This document shows, piece after piece, positions 1 through 9,677 of a DNA stretch of 12,215 nt (positions within the stretch are counted from its first letter, which is position 1; the number at the start of each line of letters is the position of its first letter). The DNA comes from Deltaproteobacteria bacterium (GTDB lineage: Bacteria > Desulfobacterota > GWC2-55-46 > DRQE01): NCBI GenBank assembly GCA_011371515.1, contig DRQE01000110.1, forward strand, positions 1 through 12,215. The letters run 5' to 3'. A program made the position numbers and the translations under genes. A model generated the notes under the pieces. It searched no databases, had not been told where the DNA came from, and saw only the letters and a list, made by a program, of their open reading frames with translations.

Positions 1-216
1 GTGGCCAATACCGGGTATGTAGGCGGTAACCTCCATACCGTTCGTGAGCCTCACCCTTGCCACCTTACGAAGGGCAGAGTTGGGCTTCTTTGGTGTGGTG
101 GTGTAAACCCTTACACACACACCCCTTTTCTGCGGACACGCATCAAGTGCAGGCGATGCGGTACCCTTTTTGACCTTCTTTCTACCTTTTCTTACAAGTT
201 GATTTAGCGTCGGCAT
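1..216 (-). CDS. rpsL: Ribosomal protein S12 (N-terminal 72 residues, cut by window edge)
   Basis: S12 is a 30S subunit protein at the decoding centre that helps monitor codon-anticodon pairing. The reading frame starts with ATG at 216-214 ([14 protein letters not shown]) after a good ribosome site, GAGGAG, a few bases upstream. It runs off the left edge in frame at residue 72. Conserved family blocks are visible: [13 protein letters not shown] near residues 22-34, [14 protein letters not shown] near 39-52, and [19 protein letters not shown] at 54-72. Numbering matches E. coli S12 without gaps. Lys43 (Lys42 of the mature protein), the classic streptomycin-resistance site, is the wild-type lysine; the second hot spot near residue 88 lies outside the window. 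It is the first gene after rpoC and should head a str operon (rpsL-rpsG-fusA), which cannot be seen here. Identification is certain. Confidence 0.97.
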   Translation of the reverse strand, partial: MPTLNQLVRKGRKKVKKGTASPALDACPQKRGVCVRVYTTTPKKPNSALRKVARVRLTNGMEVTAYIPGIGH

Positions 217-259
217 AGTCTCCTCTTACATCCTTTTACCGGTAGATTCAAATTACAAT

Positions 260-288
260 AATTTAACAATTAATCCCTTCTCTGTCAA
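260..288 (-). promoter_or_regulatory. Candidate sigma-70 promoter for rpsL/str operon
   Basis: On the minus strand a perfect TTGACA (-35) lies at 288-283, overlapping the rpoC TGA stop codon. It is followed after 16 bases by TTAAAT (266-261), or after 17 bases by TAAATT (265-260); each matches TATAAT at four of six positions. The spacing is ideal, and the region between rpoC and rpsL (217-284) is AT-rich. A start near 253 would give a leader of roughly 35-40 bases before the rpsL ATG. No terminator-like hairpin is seen between the two genes, so read-through from rpoC is also possible. The call rests on sequence match only. Confidence 0.45.
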
Positions 289-3200
289 GAGGTTAGTTGG
301 GTCTCCGAGTCGATTTTTTCGGCTTTTTCGCCCTCGGGCTGCTCTACAGCCACCTCTTCTGGTTCCTCCTCTCCGAGAACCCTTGCCTTAAGACCTCTGT
401 ATCTGGCAAAACCACTACCTGCAGGTATCAGGCGGCCCATTATCACATTCTCTTTAAGCCCCCTGAGGTAGTCTATCTTGCCCTCAACAGCGGCTCCTGT
501 CAAGACCTTTGTGGTCTCCTGAAAGCTCGCGGCAGATATAAAGCTCTCTGTGGAAAGAGATGCCTTCGTTATGCCCTGAAGCAACGGTTCTGCCACAGCA
601 GGTCTCTTGCCCTCGGCAAGCACCCTTTCGTTCTCCTCCTCGAAGATGTACCTTTCAACCTGCTCATCGAGGAGGAACTTCGTATCTCCCGGGTCTGTTA
701 TCCTGACCCTCTTGAGCATCTGTCTTACTATGACCTCTATGTGCTTGTCGTTTATCTTGACACCCTGAAGCCTGTAGACCTCCTGCACCTCATCCACGAG
801 ATACTTTGCAAGCTCCTTAACGCCCAGTATCCTCAGTATATCGTGCGGATTGGCGGAGCCATCCATGAGCGGCTCACCAGCTCTTACACGGTCTCCTTCT
901 CTCACGCTTATGTGCTTGCCCTTGGGTATGAGGTATTCCTTGGGCTCACCCACATCGGGTGTTATTATGACCTTTCTTTTACCCTTTGTATCCTTGCCGA
1001 ACGAGACCACACCGTCTATCTCGCTTATGATGGCGCACTCCTTGGGCTTTCTTGCCTCGAAGAGCTCTGCCACCCTTGGAAGACCACCGGTGATGTCCTT
1101 TGTCTTCGTGGTCTCTCTCGGTATCTTTGCTATTATGTCTCCTGCCTTTACGAAGTCTCCCTCGTTGACCGTTATTATGGCACCCACAGGCAGTATGTAT
1201 CTTGCCGGCATCTGGGTGCCGGGTATCTTAAGGGTTCTACCCTCTTCGTCCTTTATGGTAACACGGGGTCTCATGTCTGTCTCACGGTAGTGCACGATGA
1301 CCCTGCTCGCAAAGCCAGTAGACTCGTCTATCTGCTCGCGCATGGTCTTGCCTTCTTCGATGTCGCCGAACTTTACAATGCCATCCACATCTGTAAGTAT
1401 CGGTGTGGTGTAGGGGTCCCACTCTGCCAGTATGTCGCCAGATTTCACCTTATCCCCCTCTTTCACCTTCAGCATCGCTCCGTATATGACAGGGTTCTTC
1501 TCCCTTTCCCTACCCTGTTCGTCGACTATGGAAATCTCGCCGTTACGGCTCATAACTATGAGTTCACCCCTTGAGTTGACGGCTGTATTGAGGTTTACGA
1601 ACTTCACTATACCCTCGTGGCGTGCCTCAAGGGTTGTCTGCTCTGCCCTTCTGCTTGCAGTTCCACCTATGTGGAAGGTTCTCATGGTGAGCTGGGTGCC
1701 GGGCTCTCCTATCGACTGGGCTGCTATAACACCCACAGCCTCACCAAGCTCCACCATCTTACCCCTTGCAAGGTCTCTTCCGTAGCACTTCACACATATT
1801 CCGTTAGCGCTTCTGCAGGTAAGAACACTCCTTATCTTCACCTTGTCCACACCTGCTTCTTCTATCTTTCTCACGCCCTCTTCGTCTATCTCTTCGTTTG
1901 CCTTGACCAGCACCTCACCTGTGAAGGGGTCTACCACATCCTCAAGCGCAACCCTGCCAAGAAGCCTCTCACCTATGGGCTCTATTATCTCACCACCTTC
2001 AACGAGTGAGGATATGTATATACCGTCCAGTGTGCCGCAGTCCTCTTCCACTATGACCACATCCTGCGCCACATCCACAAGCCTTCTCGTAAGATATCCT
2101 GAGTTTGCCGTCTTAAGTGCCGTATCTGCAAGACCCTTTCTTGCACCATGGGTTGATATGAAGTACTGCAGCACCGTAAGACCCTCACGGAAGTTTGCCG
2201 TAATCGGGGTCTCTATAATCTCTCCAGAGGGTTTTGCCATAAGACCCCTCATACCTGCAAGCTGGCGTATCTGCTGGGCAGAACCACGGGCACCCGAGTC
2301 TGCCATCATGAATATGGAGTTGAAGCTCGGCACCCTGCGTTCGTTACCCTCCTTGTCCTTTATAACATCCACACCGAGCTCTTTGAGCATCTCCTCGGCA
2401 ACCTCTTCTGTTGCCTGTGCCCATATGTCTATGACCTTGTTGTATCTCTCTCCATCGGTTATAAGGCCTTCGTTGTACTGGTTCTGTATCTCCTTTACCT
2501 CTTCGTATGCCTTCTTTATGATTTCCTCTTTCTTTGCAGGTATCTTCAGGTCGTCCACGCATATTGATATACCAGCCCTTGTGGCATACTCATAGCCCAT
2601 GTCCTTCAGCTTATCGGCAAGGATTACGGTCTGCTTGTTGCCTGCCTTCCTGTAGCATATATCTATCAGGCGGGCAAGCTGTTTTTTGTCCATCACCTTG
2701 TTTATCTCTTCGAAGTCTATAACATCAGGCACTATCTCCTTAAGGAGCACCCTGCCTATGGTGGTATCCACGAGTTCTCCCTTCACTTTTACCTTCACCC
2801 GTGCCTGCAGATGCACCTGACCTGCCTCGTAGGCTGCCCTTGCCTCATCGAAGGACGAGAATACCCTGCCCTCGCCCTTAACACCGTACTTTTCTCTTGT
2901 AAGGTAATAGAGCCCCAGCACTATGTCCTGTGTGGGCACTATTATGGGCTTTCCGTGGGCAGGCGAAAGGATGTTGTTTGTGGACATCATCAAAACCCTT
3001 GCCTCTGTCTGTGCCTCTATAGACAGGGGCACATGCACTGCCATCTGGTCTCCATCGAAGTCCGCATTGAAGGCAGTACACACGAGGGGATTGAGCTGTA
3101 TTGCCTTACCCTCTATGAGAAGGGGCTCGAACGCCTGTATACCGAGCCTGTGCAGTGTGGGTGCACGGTTAAGCAGTATGGGATGCTCCTTTATGACCTC

Positions 3201-4442
3201 TTCGAGCACATCCCACACCTCTGGCCTTTCCTTCTCGAGCATCTTCTTTGCACTCTTTATGGTGGTTGCATACCCCTTCTCTTCGAGCTTCTGGTAGATG
3301 AAGGGTTTGAAGAGCTCAAGGGCCATCTTCTTTGGAAGACCACACTGATGCAACCTCAGCTTTGGCCCTATGACTATAACCGAGCGGCCAGAGTAATCCA
3401 CCCTTTTACCGAGCAGATTCTGCCTGAACCTGCCACCCTTACCCTTTATCATGTCGCTAAGAGACTTTAGCGGTCTGCGGTTCTGCCCCGTTATGACTCT
3501 ACCCCTTCTACCGTTATCGAAAAGGGCATCCACCGCCTCCTGAAGCATCCTCTTCTCGTTCCTTATGATTATGTCAGGGGCGTTCATCTCAAGAAGTTTC
3601 TTGAGCCTGTTGTTACGGTTTATGACCCTTCTGTAGAGGTCATTCAGGTCACTTGTTGCAAACCTTCCACCATCGAGGGGTACCAGCGGGCGAAGGTCTG
3701 GAGGCAGCACTGGTATGACCTCCATTATCATCCACTCTGGTTTGTTGCCAGAGTTCAAAAAGGCCTCCACCACCTTAAGCCTCTTGGTAAGCCTCTTCTT
3801 GCGAGCATCGGAGGTGGTCTTGAGCATCTCCTCGCGAAGCTGCTGGCTGAGTTCTGCAAGGTTACATCTTCTTAACATCTCCCTTATTGCCTCTGCCCCC
3901 ATGCCAGCAACGAAGGAATCAGGGCCGTATTTATCGAACATCTCACGGTACTTGCTCTCTGTCAGAAGCTCACCTGCTTTGAGTTCCGTATCCTTCGGGT
4001 CTATCACTATGTAGCTCTCGTAGTAGAGGACCTTTTCCACCTCTTTCAGTGTCATGTCCAGAAGTGCCCCTATCCTCGAGGGCAGACTCCTTACGAACCA
4101 TATATGCGCCACAGGGGTTGCAAGCTCTATGTGGCCCATCCTCTCCCTTCTCACCTTGGAGGGGATTACCTCCACACCGCACTTTTCACAGACCACACCC
4201 CTGTGTTTCATGCGCTTGTACTTTCCGCAATTACACTCGAAGTCCTTTACGGGTCCAAATATCTTTGCACAGAAAAGACCATCCCTTTCGGGCTTGAAAG
4301 TCCGATAGTTTATAGTCTCGGGCTTTTTGACCTCTCCGTGGCTCCAGTTCCTTATCTCCTCTGGAGAGGCTATACTGATCCTTATGGCATCGAAATCAGA
4401 GGGCCTTTTCTGTTTTTCAAATAGCGCCATAAGGCTTTCCAC
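285..4442 (-). CDS. rpoC: DNA-directed RNA polymerase subunit beta' (1385 aa)
   Basis: This is the largest core RNA polymerase subunit and carries the catalytic magnesium site. The N-terminal zinc ribbon has Cys70, Cys72, Cys85 and Cys88, the same numbers as in E. coli. The catalytic loop NADFDGDQM is at 459-467, with Asp461, Asp463 and Asp465. The bridge helix lies around 765-794. The second zinc site is Cys802, Cys876, Cys883 and Cys886. The trigger loop starts at 901-927 and resumes near [11 protein letters not shown] (1114-1123). Between these halves lies an insertion of roughly 165-170 residues, equivalent to the SI3 insert of Gram-negative lineages. The protein ends in an acidic tail (about 1356-1385). 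The GTG start at 4442 is preferred over the ATG four codons later because AAGGAGGT sits 7 bases upstream and because it preserves the E. coli residue numbering. It lies 36 bases after rpoB, in the same operon. Confidence 0.98.
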   Translation of the reverse strand: MESLMALFEKQKRPSDFDAIRISIASPEEIRNWSHGEVKKPETINYRTFKPERDGLFCAKIFGPVKDFECNCGKYKRMKHRGVVCEKCGVEVIPSKVRRERMGHIELATPVAHIWFVRSLPSRIGALLDMTLKEVEKVLYYESYIVIDPKDTELKAGELLTESKYREMFDKYGPDSFVAGMGAEAIREMLRRCNLAELSQQLREEMLKTTSDARKKRLTKRLKVVEAFLNSGNKPEWMIMEVIPVLPPDLRPLVPLDGGRFATSDLNDLYRRVINRNNRLKKLLEMNAPDIIIRNEKRMLQEAVDALFDNGRRGRVITGQNRRPLKSLSDMIKGKGGRFRQNLLGKRVDYSGRSVIVIGPKLRLHQCGLPKKMALELFKPFIYQKLEEKGYATTIKSAKKMLEKERPEVWDVLEEVIKEHPILLNRAPTLHRLGIQAFEPLLIEGKAIQLNPLVCTAFNADFDGDQMAVHVPLSIEAQTEARVLMMSTNNILSPAHGKPIIVPTQDIVLGLYYLTREKYGVKGEGRVFSSFDEARAAYEAGQVHLQARVKVKVKGELVDTTIGRVLLKEIVPDVIDFEEINKVMDKKQLARLIDICYRKAGNKQTVILADKLKDMGYEYATRAGISICVDDLKIPAKKEEIIKKAYEEVKEIQNQYNEGLITDGERYNKVIDIWAQATEEVAEEMLKELGVDVIKDKEGNERRVPSFNSIFMMADSGARGSAQQIRQLAGMRGLMAKPSGEIIETPITANFREGLTVLQYFISTHGARKGLADTALKTANSGYLTRRLVDVAQDVVIVEEDCGTLDGIYISSLVEGGEIIEPIGERLLGRVALEDVVDPFTGEVLVKANEEIDEEGVRKIEEAGVDKVKIRSVLTCRSANGICVKCYGRDLARGKMVELGEAVGVIAAQSIGEPGTQLTMRTFHIGGTASRRAEQTTLEARHEGIVKFVNLNTAVNSRGELIVMSRNGEISIVDEQGREREKNPVIYGAMLKVKEGDKVKSGDILAEWDPYTTPILTDVDGIVKFGDIEEGKTMREQIDESTGFASRVIVHYRETDMRPRVTIKDEEGRTLKIPGTQMPARYILPVGAIITVNEGDFVKAGDIIAKIPRETTKTKDITGGLPRVAELFEARKPKECAIISEIDGVVSFGKDTKGKRKVIITPDVGEPKEYLIPKGKHISVREGDRVRAGEPLMDGSANPHDILRILGVKELAKYLVDEVQEVYRLQGVKINDKHIEVIVRQMLKRVRITDPGDTKFLLDEQVERYIFEEENERVLAEGKRPAVAEPLLQGITKASLSTESFISAASFQETTKVLTGAAVEGKIDYLRGLKENVIMGRLIPAGSGFARYRGLKARVLGEEEPEEVAVEQPEGEKAEKIDSETQLTS

Positions 4443-4448
4443 GGTTAT

Positions 4449-4456
4449 ACCTCCTT
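4449..4456 (-). promoter_or_regulatory. Ribosome binding site that fixes the rpoC GTG start
   Basis: The minus strand reads AAGGAGGT, the full anti-16S complement, with 7 bases between GGAGG and the GTG at 4442-4440. The alternative ATG four codons downstream would be 19 bases away, too far for efficient initiation. This decides the start in favour of GTG. Confidence 0.8.
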
Positions 4457-4478
4457 TTTAAAATGTCTCGAATCCTTT

Positions 4479-7400
4479 TTACTCTTTCTCTTCGTTCTTA
4501 TCATCTTCTTCGTTAAGCTTCAAAAGCTCTATGTTGAGCCCCAGACTCTGTAGCTCCTTGACCAGCACCTTGAAGCTTTCAGGCAATGTGGGCTCAAGCG
4601 TGTAGTCGCCCCTTATGATGGACTCATACATACGGGTTCTGCCGGGCACATCGTCACTCTTTACGGTGAGGAACTCCTGCAGGCTGTATGCTGCACCATA
4701 GGCCTCGAGTGCCCAGACCTCCATCTCTCCCAGCCTCTGTCCACCGAACTGTGCCTTACCACCAAGGGGCTGCTGGGTAACCAGTGAGTAGGGTCCCGTG
4801 CTCCTTGCGTGTATCTTGTCGTCCACGAGGTGATGTAGCTTGAGCATGTACATCATACCCACGGTTACCTCGTTGTCGAAGGGCTCGCCTGTTCTTCCAT
4901 CGTAGAGGGTGGTCTTTCCTGTCTGCGGTAGTCCTGCCAGTTTGAGAGCCTCCTTTATGTCGCCCTCCCTTGCACCATCGAACACAGGGCTTGCTATGGT
5001 AACACCCTTCTTAAGCCTTTTTGCCACTTCCAGAACCTCTTCATCGGTTAGAGAGTCCAGAAATCTGCCAAACTCCTTTGAGTTGTATACCTTCTTTATC
5101 CTATCCCTTATGGCCGAGGGGCTGTAGTTCTCCTCCACCATGCGGGATATCTGTTCACCAAGGCTCTTGGCTGCCCATCCAAGATGGGTCTCCAGAATCT
5201 GGCCTATGTTCATCCTTGAGGGCACACCAAGTGGGTTGAGCACAATATCCACAGGGGTGCCATCCTTGAGGAATGGCATGTCCTCTTCCGGAAGTATCAT
5301 GGAGACAACACCCTTGTTACCGTGGCGGCCTGCCATCTTATCGCCCACCGAAATCTTCCGCTTCATCGCCACATAGACCTTCACCATCTTGAGCACCCCC
5401 GGAGGCAGCTCATCACCCCGCTTGAGCCTGCTTATGCGCTCATCGAAAAGATACTTTATGGCGTCCACCTGTTCGTCGAGCTGGGTGAAGATTGTCTCGA
5501 GCTCCTTTTCCGTCTTCTCGTCACCTGCGGGTATAATCTCGCGCCAGCGGGACTTCGGTATGGAGTGAAGAACCTCCTTCGTTATCACCTTACCCTTCGA
5601 AAGAAGGGTGTTGCCCTTCTTGTCTGTAATCCTTACGGCAGACTTTTTGCCCACAAGAAGGCTCTCCACTCTGCCGTAGGTGTTGGACATAACTATGTTT
5701 ATCTCGTCGTCTCTATCCTTAAGAAGCCTTGCAACCTCTCTATCCTCTATGGACTTTGCCCTCTCGTCTTTTTCAACACCCTTTCTTGAAAAGACCTTTG
5801 CATCTATCACTATGCCCTCGATACCGGGTGGCACCCTGAGGGATGTATCCTTAACATCCTCTGCCTTCTCGCCGAATATGGCACGCAGCAGTTTCTCCTC
5901 TGGAGAGAGCTGGGTTTCACCTTTTGGAGTAATCTTGCCAACCAGTATGTCTCCCGGCTTAACCTCTGCACCAACCCTTACGATGCCACTCTCATCGAGG
6001 TTTTTAAGGGCATCCTCACCAACATTTGGTATATCGCGGGTGATTTCCTCTCTACCGAGCTTAAGGTCTCTTGCACTTACCTCGAACTCCTCTATGTGGA
6101 TGGAGGTGAATACATCGTCCTTAAGGAGTCTTTCGCTTATGAGTATTGAGTCCTCGAAGTTATAGCCACCCCATGGCATGAAGGCAACGAGCACGTTTCT
6201 GCCAAGTGCAAGCTCGCCGTTTTCCGTGGATGGTCCGTCTGCTATTACCTGACCCTTCTCTATCTCGTCCCCCTCTTTTACAAGTGGTTTCTGGTTAAAA
6301 CAGGTGTTCTGGTTTGACCTTCTGAACTTCGTAAGGTTGTATATGTCCACACCGCCCTGCTCGTTCCTTACCACTATCCTTGTGGCATCAACACTCTCCA
6401 CTTTACCTGAGTTCTTTGCCACTATGGTAACCCCTGAGTCTCTTGCCACCACACTCTCCATACCGGTGCCTATAAGGGGTGACTCTGTTCTCACAAGGGG
6501 CACTGCCTGACGCTGCATGTTGCTGCCCATAAGGGCACGGTTTGCGTCATCGTTCTCAAGAAACGGAATGAGGGCAGCGGCCACACTCACAAGCTGATTG
6601 GGAGATATGTCCATAAGGGTTATCTCCTCTGGCCTTGCCATCACAAACTCACCGGCCCTTCTTGCCGGTATGAACTCACCAATAAGGCGGCCCTCTTTGT
6701 CCATAGGCACATTTGCCTGTGCTATAACATGGCCCTCTTCGTCGAGGGCAGAGATGTAGACTATCTCGTCCGTTATCTTACCGTCTACAACCTTCCTGCA
6801 GGGTGTCTCTATGAAGCCGAACTCGTTGACCCTTGCATAGGTGCTGAGTGAGACTATAAGCCCTATGTTTGGTCCTTCAGGGGTCTCTATTGGACAGATT
6901 CTACCGTAATGTGTCGCATGCACATCTCGAACCTCGAAGCCTGCCCTCTCGCGTGTAAGCCCGCCTGCTCCAAGCGCAGAGAGCCTTCTTTTATGGGTAA
7001 CCTCTGAAAGCGGGTTTGTCTGGTCCATGAACTGGCTCAGCTGGCTTGAGCCGAAGAACTCCTTTACGGCTGCACTTACGGGCTTCGGGTTTATAAGGTC
7101 GTTGGGCATTAGGGTCTCTATACCGCCGAAGCTCATCCTCTCCTTTACAGCCCTCTCCATCCTCAGAAGCCCTATCCTGAACTGGTTCTCCAGAAGCTCT
7201 CCAACGCTTCTGACTCGGCGGTTTCCAAGGTGGTCTATGTCGTCCACCTGACCGTGTCCGTTCTTAAGCCCTATAAGGTACTTTATAACCCCTACGATGT
7301 CCTCTTTCCTGAGGGTCGTCTGATCCAGCGGCGTATCGAAGCCCAGCTTACGGTTGAGCTTGAGTCTTCCCACCCTTGAAAGGTCATATCTTTCAGGAGA

Positions 7401-8645
7401 GAAGAACAGATTCTCTATGTACTGGGTTGCCATCTCCACCGTGGGTGGCTCACCGGGCTTGAGCCTTTTGTATATCTCAAGCCTTGCGTTGAATGTCATG
7501 TTAGACGTTGGATCATCGGGATGCTCCTTTCTGTACTCCTGTATGGGGCGTGTCTCCTCGTTGGTAATCCTGTCGTTAAGCAGACTCTCCCTCAGAGAAT
7601 GCCCTATGGGCTCTATCAGAAGGAGCTTGAACCTTGTAATCTTACGCCTTGAGATTTCATCGAGCACCTCACGGGTGAGAACTTGGTTACACTCAAGTAT
7701 CACCTCACCCGTTTCTGGGTCCACAATGTCCTGCGAGGCAACCCTGCCTATTATGTCTTCCACCTCAACAGGTATGTGGGTTATACCTGCAGAAACCAGC
7801 TTTCTTGCCACAAGGCGTGTTATTCTTCTGTCTTTTCTTACAATAACCTCGCCAGTTTCAGGATGCCTTATCTCCTTTGTTGCCCTCTGGCCCACCACAT
7901 AATTGGGGTCAATACTCTTAAGGATCTTTCTGCCCTCTATAATAATCTCTTCACTTGGATAGAAGTAGTTGAGCATCTCTTCCACTGAATATCCGAGTGC
8001 CTTGAGCAGCACCGTTGCGAGCATCTTTCTTCTCTTGTCTATCCTCACATAGAGCCAGTCCTTCTGGTCGAACTCGAAGTCAAGCCAAGAACCGTGGTAG
8101 GGTATTATCCTTGCGGTAAACTGTATCTTGCCTGCGCCATATCCCTTGCCCTTCTCGTATTCGAAGAAGACACCGGGCGAGCGGTGCAGCTGACTCACCA
8201 CAACCCTTTCTGTGCCGTTTATGATGAAACTGCCCGTCTCGGTCATAAGAGGTATCTCACCGAAGTATACCTCCTGCTCCTTTATGTCGCGCACACTGGT
8301 GGCACCCGTGTCGGGGTCTTTATCCCACACGGTAAGCCTTACCACTATCTTCATGGGAGCTGCATAGGTGAGCCCCTTCTCAAGACACTCCTTTACAGTG
8401 TACTTTGGCTCGAGCAGCACATATTTGACAAAGTCCAGTGAGGCGGTGCCACTGAAATCGGTAATGGGGAAAACGCTTTTGAATACACCCTGAAGCCCCT
8501 TGTCCTCTCTCTTTTCAGGGTCCACACCGAGCTGAAGGAAGTCTTCGAAGGATTTCTTCTGAACCTCAAGAAGCGGTGGTATGTCTATTACCTTACCTAT
8601 CCTTGAGTAGTTTTTCCTCAAAACCTCTCCATTGATTATCCCCAT
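4479..8645 (-). CDS. rpoB: DNA-directed RNA polymerase subunit beta (1388 aa)
   Basis: This is the second-largest RNA polymerase subunit. It forms one side of the active-site cleft and the rifampicin pocket. The rifampicin region is visible at about 532-562 ([11 protein letters not shown], then [13 protein letters not shown]). Asp541, His551 and Ser556 correspond to E. coli Asp516, His526 and Ser531, all the sensitive-type residues; Ala560 stands where E. coli has Pro535. Other landmarks are GGYNFEDS at 826-833, with the conserved Glu-Asp pair, [12 protein letters not shown] at 1101-1112, and the C-terminal clamp-contact region from about 1265. A segment around 255-345 matches the E. coli SI1 insert and contains two PETGEVI repeats; about 955-1080 corresponds to the SI2 region. 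The ATG start at 8645 follows AAGGAG with a 10-base spacer. The gene ends with TAA and a lysine/glutamate-rich tail. It is separated from rplL by a hairpin-containing gap and is followed by rpoC. Confidence 0.98.
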   Translation of the reverse strand: MGIINGEVLRKNYSRIGKVIDIPPLLEVQKKSFEDFLQLGVDPEKREDKGLQGVFKSVFPITDFSGTASLDFVKYVLLEPKYTVKECLEKGLTYAAPMKIVVRLTVWDKDPDTGATSVRDIKEQEVYFGEIPLMTETGSFIINGTERVVVSQLHRSPGVFFEYEKGKGYGAGKIQFTARIIPYHGSWLDFEFDQKDWLYVRIDKRRKMLATVLLKALGYSVEEMLNYFYPSEEIIIEGRKILKSIDPNYVVGQRATKEIRHPETGEVIVRKDRRITRLVARKLVSAGITHIPVEVEDIIGRVASQDIVDPETGEVILECNQVLTREVLDEISRRKITRFKLLLIEPIGHSLRESLLNDRITNEETRPIQEYRKEHPDDPTSNMTFNARLEIYKRLKPGEPPTVEMATQYIENLFFSPERYDLSRVGRLKLNRKLGFDTPLDQTTLRKEDIVGVIKYLIGLKNGHGQVDDIDHLGNRRVRSVGELLENQFRIGLLRMERAVKERMSFGGIETLMPNDLINPKPVSAAVKEFFGSSQLSQFMDQTNPLSEVTHKRRLSALGAGGLTRERAGFEVRDVHATHYGRICPIETPEGPNIGLIVSLSTYARVNEFGFIETPCRKVVDGKITDEIVYISALDEEGHVIAQANVPMDKEGRLIGEFIPARRAGEFVMARPEEITLMDISPNQLVSVAAALIPFLENDDANRALMGSNMQRQAVPLVRTESPLIGTGMESVVARDSGVTIVAKNSGKVESVDATRIVVRNEQGGVDIYNLTKFRRSNQNTCFNQKPLVKEGDEIEKGQVIADGPSTENGELALGRNVLVAFMPWGGYNFEDSILISERLLKDDVFTSIHIEEFEVSARDLKLGREEITRDIPNVGEDALKNLDESGIVRVGAEVKPGDILVGKITPKGETQLSPEEKLLRAIFGEKAEDVKDTSLRVPPGIEGIVIDAKVFSRKGVEKDERAKSIEDREVARLLKDRDDEINIVMSNTYGRVESLLVGKKSAVRITDKKGNTLLSKGKVITKEVLHSIPKSRWREIIPAGDEKTEKELETIFTQLDEQVDAIKYLFDERISRLKRGDELPPGVLKMVKVYVAMKRKISVGDKMAGRHGNKGVVSMILPEEDMPFLKDGTPVDIVLNPLGVPSRMNIGQILETHLGWAAKSLGEQISRMVEENYSPSAIRDRIKKVYNSKEFGRFLDSLTDEEVLEVAKRLKKGVTIASPVFDGAREGDIKEALKLAGLPQTGKTTLYDGRTGEPFDNEVTVGMMYMLKLHHLVDDKIHARSTGPYSLVTQQPLGGKAQFGGQRLGEMEVWALEAYGAAYSLQEFLTVKSDDVPGRTRMYESIIRGDYTLEPTLPESFKVLVKELQSLGLNIELLKLNEEDDKNEEKE

Positions 8646-8682
8646 ATGACATCTACTCCTTTTGGTTGAAGGGATTTTTTAA

Positions 8683-8718
8683 GGAAGGAGCAGCCCTCTA
8701 AAGAGGGCTGCTCCTTCC
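8683..8718 (-). promoter_or_regulatory. Perfect long hairpin between rplL and rpoB (attenuator / RNase processing candidate)
   Basis: Arms 8683-8699 and 8702-8718 are exact inverted complements of 17 bases around a two-base centre. In RNA this would be a 16-bp stem with a UUUA tetraloop. It begins 7 bases after the rplL stop codon and ends 37 bases before the rpoB ATG. The stem is GC-rich, but on the coding strand it is followed by UUAAAAAAUCCC and not a U-tract, so it is not a textbook intrinsic terminator. E. coli has a partial terminator and an RNase III cleavage hairpin in this same gap; a similar role is inferred from position and shape. Confidence 0.75.
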
Positions 8719-8725
8719 AGCACAA

Positions 8726-9112
8726 TTACTGTATTTCCACCTCTGCACCAACTGCTTCGAGTTTTTTCTTTATCTCCTCTGCCTCCTCCTTGGAGACTCC
8801 CTCTTTCACAGGCTTTGGTGCACTCTCTACGAACTCTTTTGCCTCTTTAAGGCCGAGCCCTGTTATTGCCCTTACCTCTTTTATGACCTTTATCTTCTCT
8901 GAGCCCACTGCCTTGAGCACCACGGTGAACTCTGTCTTCTCCTCTGCCTTTGCCTCGCCACCTGCTCCGGGTGCTGCTGCGGCTGCCACTGCCACAGGTG
9001 CTGCGGCACTCACACCGAACTTGTCCTCCAGCTCCTTTATGAACTCAGAGAGCTCTATAACGGTCATGTTCTCTATAAATTTTATTACATCCTCTTTTGT
9101 TATATCTGCCAT
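8726..9112 (-). CDS. rplL: Ribosomal protein L7/L12 (128 aa)
   Basis: This is the multi-copy stalk protein of the 50S subunit that recruits and stimulates translation GTPases such as EF-Tu and EF-G. The N-terminal dimerisation and L10-binding helices occupy about 1-33. An Ala/Gly/Pro-rich flexible hinge follows at about 35-56. The globular C-terminal domain runs from about 59 to 128, with the factor-binding helix [18 protein letters not shown] at 75-92. Length is normal for the family. The ATG at 9112 follows the rplJ stop by only 3 bases, and its ribosome site (AAGGAGG) lies inside the last rplJ codons. Translation is therefore probably coupled to L10, consistent with L12 being needed in several copies per L10. 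The long hairpin just downstream may separate its message from rpoBC. Confidence 0.98.
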   Translation of the reverse strand: MADITKEDVIKFIENMTVIELSEFIKELEDKFGVSAAAPVAVAAAAAPGAGGEAKAEEKTEFTVVLKAVGSEKIKVIKEVRAITGLGLKEAKEFVESAPKPVKEGVSKEEAEEIKKKLEAVGAEVEIQ

Positions 9113-9115
9113 GGT

Positions 9116-9643
9116 TTAGCCTCCTTTCTCTTTCTTTTCTTTAATTGCAGTAAGAAGATACATGAGTTTCCTCTGCACTCCCGCAAGCACACCCACAAAT
9201 CCTGCGGGCACATTGTTGAGAACACCAAGTACCTTTGCAAGAAGCTCTTCCCTTGAGGGAAGACTTGCAAGCCCCTTTATGTCCTCAACGGTGATTGGTT
9301 TGCCACCAAGCACACCACCTATGAGCTTAAGATTTGGCTCCTCCTCTGCAAAGCCTGTAATTGCCTTTGCAGCTGTAGATGCCTCACCAAAGCTCATGGC
9401 TATTGCCACAGGACCTTTCAGGTAATCGGTAAGCGGCTCATACTGGGTATCTTTTACTGCAAGCCTCAGAAGGGTGTTCTTTACGACCTTGAACTCCACA
9501 TCATCTTCTCTGAGCCTCTTGCGCAGTGCCACCATACTGTTGGCACCTATCCCGCGGTAGTCTGCAACGAATGTTGCCTGTGCCTGACGGAGCTTTTCCG
9601 ATAGCTCCCTGACTATCTTTTCTTTTTCAGCTCTGGTTAGCAA
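9116..9643 (-). CDS. rplJ: Ribosomal protein L10, TTG start (175 aa)
   Basis: L10 anchors L7/L12 dimers to 23S rRNA at the stalk base and, as L10(L12)4, represses its own mRNA. Conserved blocks are visible: TRAEKEKIV near the N-terminus, FVADYRGI at about 25-32, KVVKNTLLRLA at 52-62, and a long C-terminal helix (about 145-175) that binds L12. The start chosen is TTG at 9643-9641. It gives the usual family length and N-terminus, and GGAGG lies at 9659-9655, 11 bases upstream. The frame is open back to a GTG at 9697, but that start would put the leader's closing helix and the ribosome site inside the protein and add an unmatched 18-residue extension. An ATG at 9653 is out of frame and stops after eight codons. 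The gene is preceded by a 200-base regulatory leader and followed directly by rplL. Confidence 0.95.
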   Translation of the reverse strand: MLTRAEKEKIVRELSEKLRQAQATFVADYRGIGANSMVALRKRLREDDVEFKVVKNTLLRLAVKDTQYEPLTDYLKGPVAIAMSFGEASTAAKAITGFAEEEPNLKLIGGVLGGKPITVEDIKGLASLPSREELLAKVLGVLNNVPAGFVGVLAGVQRKLMYLLTAIKEKKEKGG

Positions 9644-9654
9644 CCTTCTCCATC

Positions 9655-9662
9655 CCTCCTTT
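9655..9662 (-). promoter_or_regulatory. Ribosome binding site supporting the rplJ TTG start
   Basis: The minus strand reads AAAGGAGG. The gap from GGAGG to the TTG at 9643 is 11 bases, slightly long. The out-of-frame ATG at 9653 is only one base away, too close to be used well. No ribosome site precedes the upstream in-frame GTG (9697) or TTG (9682). Confidence 0.6.
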
Positions 9663-9677
9663 CTCTTTCTTTGGATT

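Noticed and set aside
1..207. A 68-codon plus-strand frame at the left edge
   Set aside because: It is the antisense shadow of rpsL, whose S12 protein sequence is unmistakable.
217..284. Terminator between rpoC and rpsL
   Set aside because: The gap is AT-rich, but I found no stable GC-rich hairpin followed by a U-tract.
297..1574. A 425-codon open frame on the plus strand
   Set aside because: It lies wholly antisense to the conserved RpoC C-terminal half. Its peptide is Leu/Cys/Tyr/His-rich with no recognisable domain, and the openness follows from the codon bias of rpoC.
1843..2595. A 250-codon plus-strand frame and other antisense frames of 60-220 codons over rpoB and rpoC
   Set aside because: All are Ser/Leu/Pro-rich shadows of polymerase codons, without family resemblance or good ribosome sites.
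8671..8718. rplL-rpoB hairpin as an ordinary intrinsic terminator
   Set aside because: The stem is followed by UUAAAAAAUCCC on the coding strand and by no U-run on the other strand. Full termination here would also cut off the essential rpoBC genes.
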